A stretch of DNA of 64,000 bases from Sphingomonas corticis (GCF_012035195.1 NZ_JAAVJH010000006.1:62001-126000), one strand, 5' to 3'. Shown: positions 37,923 through 46,823, counted from the first letter of the stretch. The notes: a model not told the origin generated them from the sequence alone. Numbers and translations: made by a program.

Positions 37923-39799
37923 CGCTGGGGCCGACTGCCCGGTCGATAGCCTCCACCGCTCCCGATCGGGCCGTGCTGCGGATCAGGCACAAGCCTTTCG
38001 AAGGTGCGCGCGAACTGGCGCTGCGGTCCGCGGATCGCCTGGGATGCGCGAGCCTTCAGGAATTCACGAAGTGGATGTCGCTGCCGGACGCGGCCGTGTT
38101 CGACCCCCCGTCGATCGCCCGTCTGGCGGCTTTCGCGGGAGCTGACCGGCAGGCCCTGGAGCAATGGTCGCAGCGTCCGGCGGACCGGCATGGCGTCGTT
38201 CAATATCGCGACACGACGATAAGCATCATCAGGGCCAGGTCGCAATGGCGCAGGTTCTGCCCGATGTGCCTCCGGGACGACCTTCGGCGCCTGGAGCCCG
38301 ATGAACCGCGTTCCAACGGGCCGTATCATCGCTCGTGGTGGTCGATACCGATTTTCTACGCATGCCCGGAGCACCGGTGCGCGATGATCGAACGCTGTCC
38401 CGGGTGCGAGGAGGGTATTCATTGGGACAGCCTTCCGATGCATAGGCACGCCTGCGGCGCGTGGCTGTGGGATGCGGACGCGGTGCCGTTGACCGAGACG
38501 GCGATGGCGGGGAGCGACTATCTCACCGGCCGTATCGGCGTCGGCGAGCGGATCCCATGTGCCACACTCGACGCCGTCGGCATAACCCAGGCTTTCTCTG
38601 TCATGAGTCGGCTCGGCGCTAGTGCGGTGTTCGGCATCGACGCCGGGGATGTCGGGATGCGCGCCCAGAGGAATGAAAGTCCTGAGATGGCCCCGGACCA
38701 ACTGGGCCTGATCGTCAGTCGCGGTCTCGAGTGTTGCCGTGACGGCTCACGGTCGATCGAGGTGCTGCTCGACGATCTCGCGAGCCAAGCCCCACCAAGG
38801 CACCGAGCTTCGATGTCGTCACTGTATGGCCACCCGTTTGGAAGGTGGCTCGGCAGTCACTTCAACCCGATTCGGAAGGTGATAGATGAAGTGTTGCGGG
38901 AGCACCTGCGCCGCAACGATCCTCTGAAACGCCCCAGCTACGGCGATCACGGCCAGCATCCGAGTTACCGAATCTACACGCGCATACCGCTGACGGTGCC
39001 GGAGCGGCAGCGGTTCGAACGCATACTGCCCGGCGCGCTGCCTGAACGGGGTTGGCGGCAGGATGCCAAGAATGTCGGTCGCGCTGCCGGTGCGCTGCTC
39101 GCTGCGACGGAAGCCGCCCCCTATGTCGGACTATCCCATCCCTTCTTCTCTAGGATGGTGGGCGCACGTTTTGTGATGCCGGTCTGGTATTCGGAGAGGC
39201 ATCACGTGAAATACTTTTATCAGGTCGAGCTCGACGAGTGGCTGGACCGGATCGAGGCCAAGCTGGTTCCGCCGACCGCAGACTTGGTGTGGATCGATGT
39301 TTTCGACGCGGCGGTCAGGTGGTCCAGGCGCCCGCTCCATTGTCTGATCGACCGGATCATCCATGGTGAGTTGCGCGCCACCCGCAGCACCGCCGGCCGC
39401 TTGCAGATCAAGGATTTGCGGGTCGCGCGGGCCGACCTGCCGAAGGCCGCGCCGCGCCGCTGTGGAGCCCAGCTAGATCAGTTCGATCTGGCGCGGGCGA
39501 TCGGCGTGTCTCCGACGACAGCCCGGCACATAATCGCGCAGGGGCTGATTCCCTCATCCCGTTGGCGCCGCGAGAACTTCGTGGCGGACGCAGACGCCCA
39601 TGCCTTCTCTCAGCAATATGCCACGCTTGAGGACTTGGCGGCGATTCACCCCCTGCACAACGGCCTTCGCGGAATACGTTGGGTCCTCCGCGACTCCGGC
39701 CTCGAACCGTTGCTGCCTTCAAAATATACTCGTCTTTTTCCTCGTCCCGAGGCGATCACGGCCGTTCTCGCCTATTGCCTGGAGAGATCGGCAGTATAA
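37919..39799 (+). CDS. tniQ: TniQ/TnsD-family target selector 2
   Basis: A 626-residue TniQ protein starting at GTG 37919 (GTGA overlap with the first). Zinc residues: C114-x2-C117 (FCPMCLRDD) and C149-x2-H152...C160-x2-C163 (CPEHRCAMIERCPGC). After about residue 300 comes a long DNA-binding part with HTH-like FDLARAIGVSPTTARHIIAQ near 525. It differs strongly from the first TniQ, so two targets are likely, for example gyrB and a second route such as plasmids. Tn7 uses TnsD for glmS. It ends 25 bp before the innermost right-end repeat. Confidence 0.88.
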   Translation: MTLGPTARSIASTAPDRAVLRIRHKPFEGARELALRSADRLGCASLQEFTKWMSLPDAAVFDPPSIARLAAFAGADRQALEQWSQRPADRHGVVQYRDTTISIIRARSQWRRFCPMCLRDDLRRLEPDEPRSNGPYHRSWWSIPIFYACPEHRCAMIERCPGCEEGIHWDSLPMHRHACGAWLWDADAVPLTETAMAGSDYLTGRIGVGERIPCATLDAVGITQAFSVMSRLGASAVFGIDAGDVGMRAQRNESPEMAPDQLGLIVSRGLECCRDGSRSIEVLLDDLASQAPPRHRASMSSLYGHPFGRWLGSHFNPIRKVIDEVLREHLRRNDPLKRPSYGDHGQHPSYRIYTRIPLTVPERQRFERILPGALPERGWRQDAKNVGRAAGALLAATEAAPYVGLSHPFFSRMVGARFVMPVWYSERHHVKYFYQVELDEWLDRIEAKLVPPTADLVWIDVFDAAVRWSRRPLHCLIDRIIHGELRATRSTAGRLQIKDLRVARADLPKAAPRRCGAQLDQFDLARAIGVSPTTARHIIAQGLIPSSRWRRENFVADADAHAFSQQYATLEDLAAIHPLHNGLRGIRWVLRDSGLEPLLPSKYTRLFPRPEAITAVLAYCLERSAV

Positions 39800-39823
39800 T
39801 GATTTCGAAATGACGGTTTCGGC

Positions 39824-39923
39824 AGGCTATTGGTTTCGGCGGGAACAGCCAATTCGTTCCACTTTTGCGCTAACCTGTTGATTTTGCGTGAGCTGGCTCC
39901 GCAGACAATTGGTTTCGTGAACA
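39824..39923 (-). repeat. Right transposon end with four TnsB-site-like repeats
   Basis: Read on the minus strand from the tip: CGAAACCAATTGTCT (39917-39903, identical to the left outermost copy), GCAAAATCAACAGGT (39887-39873), TGGAACGAATTGGCT (39861-39847) and CGAAACCAATAGCCT (39838-39824). Spacings are 30, 26 and 23 bp. A further half-copy CGAAACCG lies just inside. Tn7 likewise has three sites at one end and four at the other. Confidence 0.88.
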
Positions 39924-39928
39924 CCGTC
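39924..39928. repeat. Target-site duplication, right copy (CCGTC)
   Basis: Exact copy of 8703-8707. Joining 8707 to 39929 recreates the empty site: gyrB stop, CGGGCCGTC, then GCAAACATTTCC. Confidence 0.92.
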
Positions 39929-39994
39929 GCAAACATTTCCGTTCGTCCCGGCGGGGCTGAGCGGATGTCGCGCCTCTATCCCACCTCCGTTCGG

Positions 39995-40102
39995 CTGAGC
40001 GAAGTCGAAGCACCGCCACCGTGGCGCGTAGCCTTCGACTTCGCTCAGGCCGGACGGACGTCGCGCTGTGTCCATCCCCGTCCGCGCTGAGCGAAGTCGA
40101 AG
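39995..40102. repeat. Three copies of a 16-bp intergenic repeat
   Basis: CTGAGCGAAGTCGAAG occurs at 39995-40010 and 40087-40102 and inverted at 40033-40048. Such copies are common between genes in sphingomonads and can form stem-loops in the transcripts. They sit in the 200-bp gap between the transposon and the nitronate monooxygenase-like gene, which otherwise holds nothing I can see. Confidence 0.7.
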
Positions 40103-40136
40103 CGCGGCCATCCGCTCCGTCGCCGGCAGCGCCCCG

Positions 40137-41252
40137 CTACTCCGCCACCAGCCCCGTCATCCGCTCCACCGCCTCGGCGAACTCCAGCTTGAAGTCCTGC
40201 ACCACCTGCGCCGCGGGGCGGACCTGCTCGACCAGGCCCACGCCTTGGCCGACGAAATAGGTCACCATGTCGCGCGCCGCATCCACGCCGCGCTCGGTCG
40301 CGCGGTCGGCGGCACGCAGCGCGGGTTCGCTGATGAGGCTCTGCAAGGGCATCGGCAGCGCCGCCGGGGCGTCCGGCGCTTCCCACGCGTCGGTCCAGGC
40401 GGAGCGCAGCTGGCGCGAGGGCTTGCCCGTGCGGCTGCGCGAACGCACCGCGTCGCGCGACGTGGCGGCGACCATCTTCGCGCGGAACGCCTCGCTCGTC
40501 TCGGCCTCCGGCGTTGCCAGCCACACCGAACCGGTCCACACGCCGTCGGCGCCCATCGCCATCGCCGCCGCCATCTGCGCGCCCGTCATGATCCCGCCCG
40601 CGGCCAGCACGGGCACGCGGCCGTCCACCGCGCGGATCACCTCGGGCACCAGCACCATCGTCGACACCTCGCCGCAATGCCCGCCCGCCTCGCCGCCCTG
40701 CACGACGAGAAGGTCGACGCCCGCCGCCACCTGTCGCAGCGCATGTTCCTTCGCGCCCACCAGCGCGGCGACGGGCACGCCCGCCGCCTTGCCGCGCGCG
40801 ATCATCGCCGCGGGCGGCACGCCCAGCGCGTTGGCGATCAGCCTGATCGGGTGGCGGAAGGCGACGTCCAGCATCGCGAGCGCCAGGTCGGGGTCGAACG
40901 GCACCGGCGCGCCGGTGCCGCGTCGCTCCTCGGGCAGGTCGACGCCGTGCCGCGCGGCCAGATCGGCGACGAAGGCGCGATGCCCCGCCGGCACGCGATC
41001 GGCCACCGCGTCGCGCGTCTCCCCGCGCGCGCCCAGGTTCTCCGGTATCAGCACGTCGAGGCCATAGGGCTTGCCGTCGACGTGCGCGTCGATCCAGGCG
41101 AGCTCGGTCTCCAGGCTCTCCAGCGTATGCCCCGTCGCGCCGAGCACGCCGAACCCGCCCGCACGGCTGACCGCGGCCACCACGTCGCGGCAGTGGCTGA
41201 AGGCGAGCAGCGGGAAATCGATCCCCAGCATCGCGCAGACCGGCGTCTTCAT
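40137..41252 (-). CDS. Nitronate monooxygenase-family flavoprotein
   Basis: A 371-residue FMN-dependent TIM-barrel protein of the nitronate monooxygenase / 2-nitropropane dioxygenase family, which oxidises alkyl nitronates. Visible are the N-terminal PVCAMLGIDFPLL, AGGFGVLGATG, VVQGGEAGGHCG (flavin and substrate loop), VPVLAAGGIMTGAQMAAAMAMGADGVWTGS in pieces near 215-240 (phosphate-binding end), and VYFVGQG-like end. ATG 41252 has GAGAGG upstream; a GTG two codons earlier is possible. The true substrate may be something else, since many members lack tested activity. Confidence 0.82.
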   Translation of the reverse strand: MKTPVCAMLGIDFPLLAFSHCRDVVAAVSRAGGFGVLGATGHTLESLETELAWIDAHVDGKPYGLDVLIPENLGARGETRDAVADRVPAGHRAFVADLAARHGVDLPEERRGTGAPVPFDPDLALAMLDVAFRHPIRLIANALGVPPAAMIARGKAAGVPVAALVGAKEHALRQVAAGVDLLVVQGGEAGGHCGEVSTMVLVPEVIRAVDGRVPVLAAGGIMTGAQMAAAMAMGADGVWTGSVWLATPEAETSEAFRAKMVAATSRDAVRSRSRTGKPSRQLRSAWTDAWEAPDAPAALPMPLQSLISEPALRAADRATERGVDAARDMVTYFVGQGVGLVEQVRPAAQVVQDFKLEFAEAVERMTGLVAE

Positions 41253-41294
41253 CCTCACCTCTCCCGTTTTAATGAGAGAGACTTAGACTCCGCG

Positions 41295-41903
41295 TCAGCG
41301 CGCCGCCAGTGCCCGCGCCACGTCGCGGCGGGAGGCGCCCCGCGACGCCGCTGCATTCGCATCCGCCACCTCGGCCGCTTCGCTGCGCGGGGCGTCGCCG
41401 GTGACATAGGCGGCATCGGTCACTTCCACGGTGGCGCCCAGCTCGGTGATGGCGAACAGCTTCTTCGCGAAGGCGGTGGGCAGCCGGACGCAGCCGTGCG
41501 ACGCGGGGAAGCCCGGGTTGCGCCCGGCGTGGAGCGCGACGCCGTCCCACGTCAGCCGCTGCATGTAGGGCATGGGCGCGTCGTCGTAGAGGTTGGACTT
41601 GTGATCCGCCTTCTTCTGCAGGATCGTGAAGCTGCCGATCGGCGTCGGCTTGTCGTCGGATCCGGTGGACACGGTGGAGGCGGCGATCAGTTTCTCGCCG
41701 CGGAAGACATAGGCGCGCTGGTCTGGCAGGGAGATCAGCACGCTGACCGGTCCCTGCGCCTCGGCGTCGGTCCACAGGTAGCGGTTGGGCGCGAGCGCCG
41801 CGGCCGCCTCGGTGATGGCCAGGTCGTCCATGCCGGCCGCTACGGCGGGTGCGGGCGCGAGCGCCAGCAGCACCGGCGCGATCAGGAGGGCGTGGGGGCG
41901 CAT
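41295..41903 (-). CDS. L,D-transpeptidase (YkuD domain)
   Basis: A 202-residue exported enzyme. A signal peptide ends at AVAAG near residue 24. The YkuD catalytic motif is H125 ... S135-H-G-C138-V-R140 in HAGRNPGFPASHGCVRLP, with C138 as nucleophile. Such enzymes make 3-3 cross-links in peptidoglycan or anchor proteins to it. ATG 41903 has AAAGGA 7 nt upstream. A divergent second L,D-transpeptidase-type gene starts 211 bp away, so the shared gap must hold both promoters. Confidence 0.88.
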   Translation of the reverse strand: MRPHALLIAPVLLALAPAPAVAAGMDDLAITEAAAALAPNRYLWTDAEAQGPVSVLISLPDQRAYVFRGEKLIAASTVSTGSDDKPTPIGSFTILQKKADHKSNLYDDAPMPYMQRLTWDGVALHAGRNPGFPASHGCVRLPTAFAKKLFAITELGATVEVTDAAYVTGDAPRSEAAEVADANAAASRGASRRDVARALAAR

Positions 41904-42114
41904 CCTCGGGTCCTTTCTCGATCGCGGCCGCGAGATTCGGTCGCCGCTTACCTGCGTTAACGCCCGTCGTCGCGGTTGGTGCCGGCGCGGCGAGCCGTGG
42001 GGTATCTGCGGCGAGTGCGGCGTTATCCGCTGCAAGTCGCGGGCCAGATAGCGGATTGTTCACCATTTTTCTGCTATACGACAGGCCGTGGGTGTGGGCT
42101 GAACTCGGATAGAG

Positions 42115-42837
42115 ATGCAGAACGATCGTGATGAGGCGCTGCCGTCGCGGCGCGCGTTGCTGAAGAACGGTGGACTGTTCGCCAGCATGCTGATGCTGCC
42201 GGGCGCGGTTTCCGCCTCCATGCGGGAAGGGAAGCCGGAATCGCTGCTTCCCAAGGATTTCCACCGCCCGGTCGCCGCCGCGCCGGCGCGCGCCATGGCC
42301 ACCGCCCCGCGCGACCTGTCGCCGCGCGGCGTGGACCCGGCGCTGTTCCGCCGCGCCATGGCGGCGATGGAGAAGCACGGCCATCGCATCGCCCAGCACG
42401 ATCGCATCGCGGTGGCGGACTTCTCGCTGTCGTCCTCGCGCAAGCGCTTCCACCTCATCAACCTGCATGACGGCTCGGTGGTGTCGAAGCTGGTCTCGCA
42501 CGGCAGCGGATCGGATCCGGCGCACAGCGGCTATCTCCAGCGTTTCTCCAACGTCGACGGCTCCAATGCCTCGTGCGAGGGCGCCTTCACGACGGCGAAC
42601 TATTATTACGGCAAGCACGGCCGCTCGCAGAAGCTGATCGGGCTCGACCGCACCAACGACAACGCCCTGTCGCGCGCCATCGTCGTCCACGCCGCGTGGT
42701 ACGCCAATCCGGACATGATCTCGCGGCTCGGCATGCTCGGCCGCAGCCAGGGCTGCTTCGCCGTGGGCGAGGACGAACTGGCGGAGGTGTTCGAGCGGCT
42801 CGGCCCGGGACGGATGATCTACGCCGACAAGGCCTGA
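42115..42837 (+). CDS. Murein L,D-transpeptidase catalytic-domain family protein
   Basis: A 240-residue exported protein of the YkuD_2 type. The N-terminus has SRRALLKNGG and a hydrophobic stretch, which resembles a Tat signal. Conserved blocks are DFSLSSSRKRFHLINLHDG, HGSGSD, NYYYGKHGRS, IVVHAAWY and RSQGCFAV, with His and Cys as the expected catalytic residues. It probably acts on peptidoglycan in the periplasm. It is divergent from the other L,D-transpeptidase gene and convergent with the glycosyltransferase. Confidence 0.85.
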   Translation: MQNDRDEALPSRRALLKNGGLFASMLMLPGAVSASMREGKPESLLPKDFHRPVAAAPARAMATAPRDLSPRGVDPALFRRAMAAMEKHGHRIAQHDRIAVADFSLSSSRKRFHLINLHDGSVVSKLVSHGSGSDPAHSGYLQRFSNVDGSNASCEGAFTTANYYYGKHGRSQKLIGLDRTNDNALSRAIVVHAAWYANPDMISRLGMLGRSQGCFAVGEDELAEVFERLGPGRMIYADKA

Positions 42838-42850
42838 GGCCGGGCGGCGG

Positions 42851-43894
42851 CTACGACGCCAGCACCCGCCGCATCCCGCCGACCAGCCGCGCCCAGGCGA
42901 GCTGCTCGACGCCCAGGTGCGGCAGCACCGCGCGCGCGGCCAGCGCGTCGGCCATGCCGATCGTGCCGGCCGCCAGCGCGATCCGCACCACCTCGGCCCA
43001 GCGCCGTCCCGTCTCCCACTCGATCAGCCGCCGGTCGGCATTGCCGACCGGATGGCGCGCCAGGTGATCGGCCTTCAGCGCCGCGATCATCGCGCCCAGC
43101 CGCGCCAGCGCGGCGCGATCCGCCACCGGCGCGCCGTGCATCACGTGCCGCACCACCAGCCCCGCGCTGGCCCCCGCGCCGTCGCCGAAGGTGGCGCGAT
43201 GGTCCGCCGCCAGCACCCTGGTCGCGCTGGCCAGCATCCGCTCCTCGTAGCGCTGCGAGGCGCCCCCGGCATGGCTGCGATAGGTCAGCAGCGGCGCATC
43301 CAGCCGCGCCACCATGCCGAACGGGGCGACCCGGTGGTATAGGTCGAAGTCCTCGGCATACAGGATTTCCGGCCGGGTGAACGGGTGCAGTGCGCGCGCT
43401 GCCTCGCCGCGCAGCATCACCGACGACCAGACCAACGGATTGCCGATCCGCAGCAGCCAGCCGATCAGCGCGGGCGTGCTGGTGGCGGCGTGGCGCGCGG
43501 GGGACAGCGTTCCCGCCTCGTCCAGCACCGTCGCCGCCGTCCCCAGCAGGGCGACGCGGGGGTGCGCGTCGAGATAGGCGACCTGCCGCGCGAACCGCTC
43601 CGGATGGCACAGGTCGTCCTGGTCCAGCGCCGCGATGTAGCGCCCGCGCGCCACCCCGACCGCGCGGTTGCGCGCGCGCACCGGCCCCCCGTTGCGCGAC
43701 AGCGCGATCAGGTGGATGCGCGGGTCGCGGCGCGCCGCCACCACCACGCGCGTGTCGTCGGCGGAGGCATCGTCGACGACGATCGCCTCCCAGTCGGTCA
43801 GCGTCTGCGCCGCCAGGCTGTCCAGCGTCGCGCCGATCAGCCGCGCGCCGTTGTATGCCGCCATCACGACGCTGACGGTCGGCGGGCGGGTCAT
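42851..43894 (-). CDS. Family 2 glycosyltransferase
   Basis: A 347-residue GT-A glycosyltransferase. The N-terminus TVSVVMAAYNGARLIGATLD and VVDDASADDT bind the nucleotide sugar; ALDQDD is the metal-binding DxD-like motif. LYAEDFDLYHR supplies the acceptor-side acidic residue. ATG 43894 overlaps the stop of the upstream aminotransferase-oxidoreductase fusion (ATGA), so both act in one pathway, probably surface-glycan or glycolipid synthesis. Confidence 0.88.
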   Translation of the reverse strand: MTRPPTVSVVMAAYNGARLIGATLDSLAAQTLTDWEAIVVDDASADDTRVVVAARRDPRIHLIALSRNGGPVRARNRAVGVARGRYIAALDQDDLCHPERFARQVAYLDAHPRVALLGTAATVLDEAGTLSPARHAATSTPALIGWLLRIGNPLVWSSVMLRGEAARALHPFTRPEILYAEDFDLYHRVAPFGMVARLDAPLLTYRSHAGGASQRYEERMLASATRVLAADHRATFGDGAGASAGLVVRHVMHGAPVADRAALARLGAMIAALKADHLARHPVGNADRRLIEWETGRRWAEVVRIALAAGTIGMADALAARAVLPHLGVEQLAWARLVGGMRRVLAS

Positions 43895-46347
43895 GCGGCG
43901 CGGCGGCCGGCACGCGCCGCCAGCACCTGCTCCGCGATCATGCGGCCGACGTCGTTCTGCCACAGCCACAGGCCGTTCGCCTGCCCGCGGAAACTCGGCT
44001 CGCCGCCCAGCCGTCCCCACGGCACGAAGCCCGCGGCCAGGCCGATGCCGTAGAGGTCCGGCACCGGGTCGCCGTCGGCGCCCAGCACCCGGCAATGCCC
44101 GTCCACCATCGCGCGCCCCGCGTCGGCGGCCAGCGCGACGCCCTCGATCGGCAGCGCGTGCGGGCGATAGCCGAGCGCCGCGACGACGAGGTCCGCCTGC
44201 CGGACGAGGCGGCGCGCGGCCGTGTCTTCGTCGCCGGCGATCCGGTGCACCGCCACGCGGGGGTCCGCCACGCGTCCGTCGATGCCGAGCAGCCGGAGGA
44301 CGAGGTCGCGCGCTTCCAGCCGGAAGCCGGCGAGGCGGTAGACGAAGCCCGACACCGGGCAGATGTCCTCCGCGGTGAAATCGGTGTACCCCTCCGCCCG
44401 CGCCGCATCCGCGGAAGGATAGAAGGGGCGCAGCGGACGGCGGTGCAGCAGCGTCACGGCACCCGCGCCGAGCGGCAGCCCCGCCTTCAGCAGCGCCGCG
44501 ACCGTCGTCAGCGCGCTGGTCGATCCGCCCACCACGGCGATGCGCGGCGCGCGCGCGTGCGCCAGCAGGTCGGCGACCATCGCCGTGCCGCCCACCTTCA
44601 GCACCGCGTCCGACTGCACCAGCCGTCCCGCGGCGAGCTCGCCTAGCGGCACGCCCGCGATCTGCTCACCCGCCAGCCGGTCGAGCGGCTGGTGCCCGCC
44701 GGTCGCGATCACCAGCGCGCGCGCGCGATGCTCGCGCACCTCGCCATCGGCCAGCCGCCGCAGCCGCACGTGCCAGCCGCCGCCGTCGCGCCGCGCCGAC
44801 ACCGCCTCGTGCCCGGTCAGCACCGCGCCGCCGTGACCCGCCACGGTGTGCGCCAGCCGGTCGCCCAGCGTGTCGAGCAGCCCGCCCACCTCCGTCAGCG
44901 GCACGCCCAGCGCCGCACGATAGGCGGCGACGCGATGCGCGGTCGGATGGTCCGCCAGCGCCGCGACCGCGGGATCGGGATGGTCCGCGATCGCCGTCAG
45001 GAACGTGTCCGCGCTGCTGTCCGAGGTGATGGCGTACCCGCCCAGCGCGCCCGCGCCCAGCGCCGGCCCGCGCTCGACGATGGCGAGGCCGCGCGACAGG
45101 TCGGGCAGCAGCCCCGCCTTCGCCGCGGCGGTCAGCAGCGCGGTGCCGGCGGGTCCGCCGCCGATGACGATCGTGTCGTGGATGGCGGCGCCTTTCGTCA
45201 CGGGCAGGAATCGGCGGCGCGACAGCGCGCGCGCCAGCGCAGCGGTGACGCGCGTCGCGTCGGCGGCGGTCATCGCGTCGGTGAGGGGCAGCGACAGGAT
45301 GCGGCGCGACAGGTCGTCGGCGACCGGCGTCGGCGTCAGGCTCGCGACCGACCGGATCCACGGCTGCTCGCCCAGGTGCGGGCTGAAATAGGCGCCGGTA
45401 CCGATGGCCTCGCCGGCCAGCGCGGCGATCACCGCGGCGCGGTCGGTCCCGACGGGCAGCGCCAGCGGGAAGAAGCCCAGCGCCTGCCGCTCCGCCGGCG
45501 CCGGCTGCACCGCGCAGCCCTCGGGCAGCGTGGCGCGATACGCCGCGGCCACCGCCTCGCGCCGCTCCATCAGCGCGTCGAACCCCTTCAGCCGCGCGCG
45601 CGCCATCACGGCGATCACCTCGGGCAGCTTGGCGTTCAGCCCCGGCATGGTCGCGGTGCGCGGCGCGCCGAAGCCGAAGCCGGTCATCGCGCGCAGCCGC
45701 GCGATCGTCGCGCGGTCGCCGCAGTGGATCAGGCCGCCTTCCGCCGTCGCGAAGGGCTTGGTCGCGTGCATGGAGAAGACGACGGGAAAGGGCGCGCCCG
45801 CGCCGAAATTGACGGCGCCATGGAGGGTGCCGAGCGACGCCGCGGCATCCACCACCACCGCGACGCCGTGGCGCGCGGCGAGCGCGCGGTAGCGCTCCAG
45901 GTCGATCGCGCGGCCGAAGGTCGCGTAGGGGACGATCGCGGCGATGGCGTCGCCGTGGCGTTGCAGCAGCCGCTCCTCGGCGCGGGCGCACGCGCCCCAG
46001 TCCCCCGGATCGACGTCGCACGGCAGCGGCGTCATCCCCGCCCACCACGCCGCCTGCGCGGTGGCGGCGAAGGTGAAGGCGGGCATCAGCGCCATGCGCC
46101 CGCGCCGGCGCGCGCCCACCGCATCGGCCAGCGCGATCGTCAGCCCCAGCGTGGCGTTCGCCACCGCCAGCGTCGCGCCGCGCCCGCCGAACAGCGTCGC
46201 GGTCGCCGCTTCCTCGAACCCGCGCGCCTCCGGTCCGTGGTTGCTGAACACGCCGGACGCCTCCACCCGGCGCAGCGCGTCGCCCAGTTCGGACAGACGC
46301 GGCGGGCAGGGGGCGATGAGGGGAAGGGGGCGGGGCGGGGCGGTCAC
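43891..46347 (-). CDS. DegT-type aminotransferase fused to FAD/NAD(P)-binding oxidoreductase
   Basis: An 818-residue two-domain protein. Residues 1-375 are a DegT/DnrJ/EryC1 sugar aminotransferase: D167 in VVVDAAAS, PLP lysine K197 in FSMHATKPFATAEGG, and GLNAKLPEV. Residues 390-818 are an FAD oxidoreductase: IVIGGGPAG (396-401) for FAD, ALVIATGGHQP, a second nucleotide fold IAVVGGSTSA, and DLVVAALGYRPHA. The frame is continuous through the linker RRFLPVTKGAAIHD, so this is a real fusion. DegT enzymes put amino groups on keto-sugars; the oxidoreductase could make or modify the amine. I do not know this combination. Start GTG 46347 is the only clear one. Confidence 0.8.
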   Translation of the reverse strand: MTAPPRPLPLIAPCPPRLSELGDALRRVEASGVFSNHGPEARGFEEAATATLFGGRGATLAVANATLGLTIALADAVGARRRGRMALMPAFTFAATAQAAWWAGMTPLPCDVDPGDWGACARAEERLLQRHGDAIAAIVPYATFGRAIDLERYRALAARHGVAVVVDAAASLGTLHGAVNFGAGAPFPVVFSMHATKPFATAEGGLIHCGDRATIARLRAMTGFGFGAPRTATMPGLNAKLPEVIAVMARARLKGFDALMERREAVAAAYRATLPEGCAVQPAPAERQALGFFPLALPVGTDRAAVIAALAGEAIGTGAYFSPHLGEQPWIRSVASLTPTPVADDLSRRILSLPLTDAMTAADATRVTAALARALSRRRFLPVTKGAAIHDTIVIGGGPAGTALLTAAAKAGLLPDLSRGLAIVERGPALGAGALGGYAITSDSSADTFLTAIADHPDPAVAALADHPTAHRVAAYRAALGVPLTEVGGLLDTLGDRLAHTVAGHGGAVLTGHEAVSARRDGGGWHVRLRRLADGEVREHRARALVIATGGHQPLDRLAGEQIAGVPLGELAAGRLVQSDAVLKVGGTAMVADLLAHARAPRIAVVGGSTSALTTVAALLKAGLPLGAGAVTLLHRRPLRPFYPSADAARAEGYTDFTAEDICPVSGFVYRLAGFRLEARDLVLRLLGIDGRVADPRVAVHRIAGDEDTAARRLVRQADLVVAALGYRPHALPIEGVALAADAGRAMVDGHCRVLGADGDPVPDLYGIGLAAGFVPWGRLGGEPSFRGQANGLWLWQNDVGRMIAEQVLAARAGRRAA

Positions 46348-46399
46348 GCCCGCCGCTGTGCCCGATGCGGCACTAACGTCCGGTTAGCGCCGGTTCCCG

Positions 46400-46705
46400 T
46401 CACCGCCGGTCGAACGCGTCCAGCTCGTAGGCGATCGACGCCTCGACCAGCGTCTCCCAGATCGCGGCGATTGCCTCGCCCGGCATCCCCGCCGCCTCCG
46501 CCGCGCCGCGCGCATTGGCGATCACCTGCGCCTTGCGCGCCTCGTCGCGCACGTGGCCGCGCTCGGGCTTGATGCGGGCGGCGGCGTCCATATAGTCGAA
46601 GCGCCGCCGCAGCAGCGCCACCAGCTCGCGATCGACCTGGTCCACGCCGGCGCGCACCTCCGCCATCGTCGTGCAGTCGGGCCCGGCCAGGATCGTCGTC
46701 GTCAT
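46400..46705 (-). CDS. Chorismate mutase, AroQ type
   Basis: A 101-residue all-helical chorismate mutase (chorismate to prephenate) or PchB-type isochorismate lyase. Features: the helix VRAGVDQVDRELVALLRRRFDYM has the conserved R-x-x-[IV]-D-x-[LV]-D-x-x-[LI]-[LV]-x-L-[LI]-x-x-R pattern (in shorter parts), then KPERGHVRDEARKAQVI and a C-terminal IWETLVEASIAYE helix. ATG 46705 is chosen over an upstream start because conservation begins there. Confidence 0.82.
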   Translation of the reverse strand: MTTTILAGPDCTTMAEVRAGVDQVDRELVALLRRRFDYMDAAARIKPERGHVRDEARKAQVIANARGAAEAAGMPGEAIAAIWETLVEASIAYELDAFDRR

Positions 46706-46794
46706 GCGCGCGCTGTGGCGGCGCGCGCCCGCGCTGTCCAGAGCGGGAAGGGCGGGTGCCTTGCTGAAGCCGGCCGGCAAGTAGCGCCCACGGT

Positions 46795-46823
46795 TGACAC
46801 AGGCCCCACCCGCGTCTAGGCGC
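46795..46823 (+). promoter_or_regulatory. Probable rpsD promoter
   Basis: TTGACA (46795-46800), 17 bp, then TAGGCG (46818-46823). A perfect -35 with a weak -10 is common in alphaproteobacterial housekeeping promoters. It leaves a leader of about 125 nt before rpsD with a CTGCA/TGCAG stem (46867-46885), where S4 autoregulation could act. Confidence 0.5.

Larger units (their letters stand above)
8708..39923. mobile_element. Complete Tn7-like transposon at the gyrB 3' end (31,216 bp)
   Basis: The ends are inverted copies of each other (TGCTCACG... at left, TGTTCACG... at right, then the identical AAACCAATTGTCT), start with TG and end with CA, and are flanked by the 5-bp duplication CCGTC. Three repeats of a 15-bp motif stand at the left end and four at the right, like the TnsB sites of Tn7. 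Inside are tnsA, tnsB, tnsC and two tniQ genes at the right, and a BREX type 3 operon, an Abi gene and several unknown genes as cargo. The insertion lies 9 bp past the gyrB stop, which points to site-specific TniQ/TnsD targeting of gyrB. All parts look intact, so the element may still be mobile. Confidence 0.95.

Noticed and set aside
8708..39923. Prophage, ICE or tyrosine-integrase genomic island
   Set aside because: No integrase, conjugation, capsid or tRNA attachment site; TnsABC-TniQ genes, 5-bp duplication and end repeats fit Tn7 type only.
8708..39923. CRISPR-associated Tn7-like element
   Set aside because: No cas genes and no regularly spaced repeat array; the only short repeats are the end sites.
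44692..46572. 626-residue frame antisense to the aminotransferase-oxidoreductase fusion
   Set aside because: Arg/Gly/Gln-rich shadow of a gene with clear catalytic motifs.
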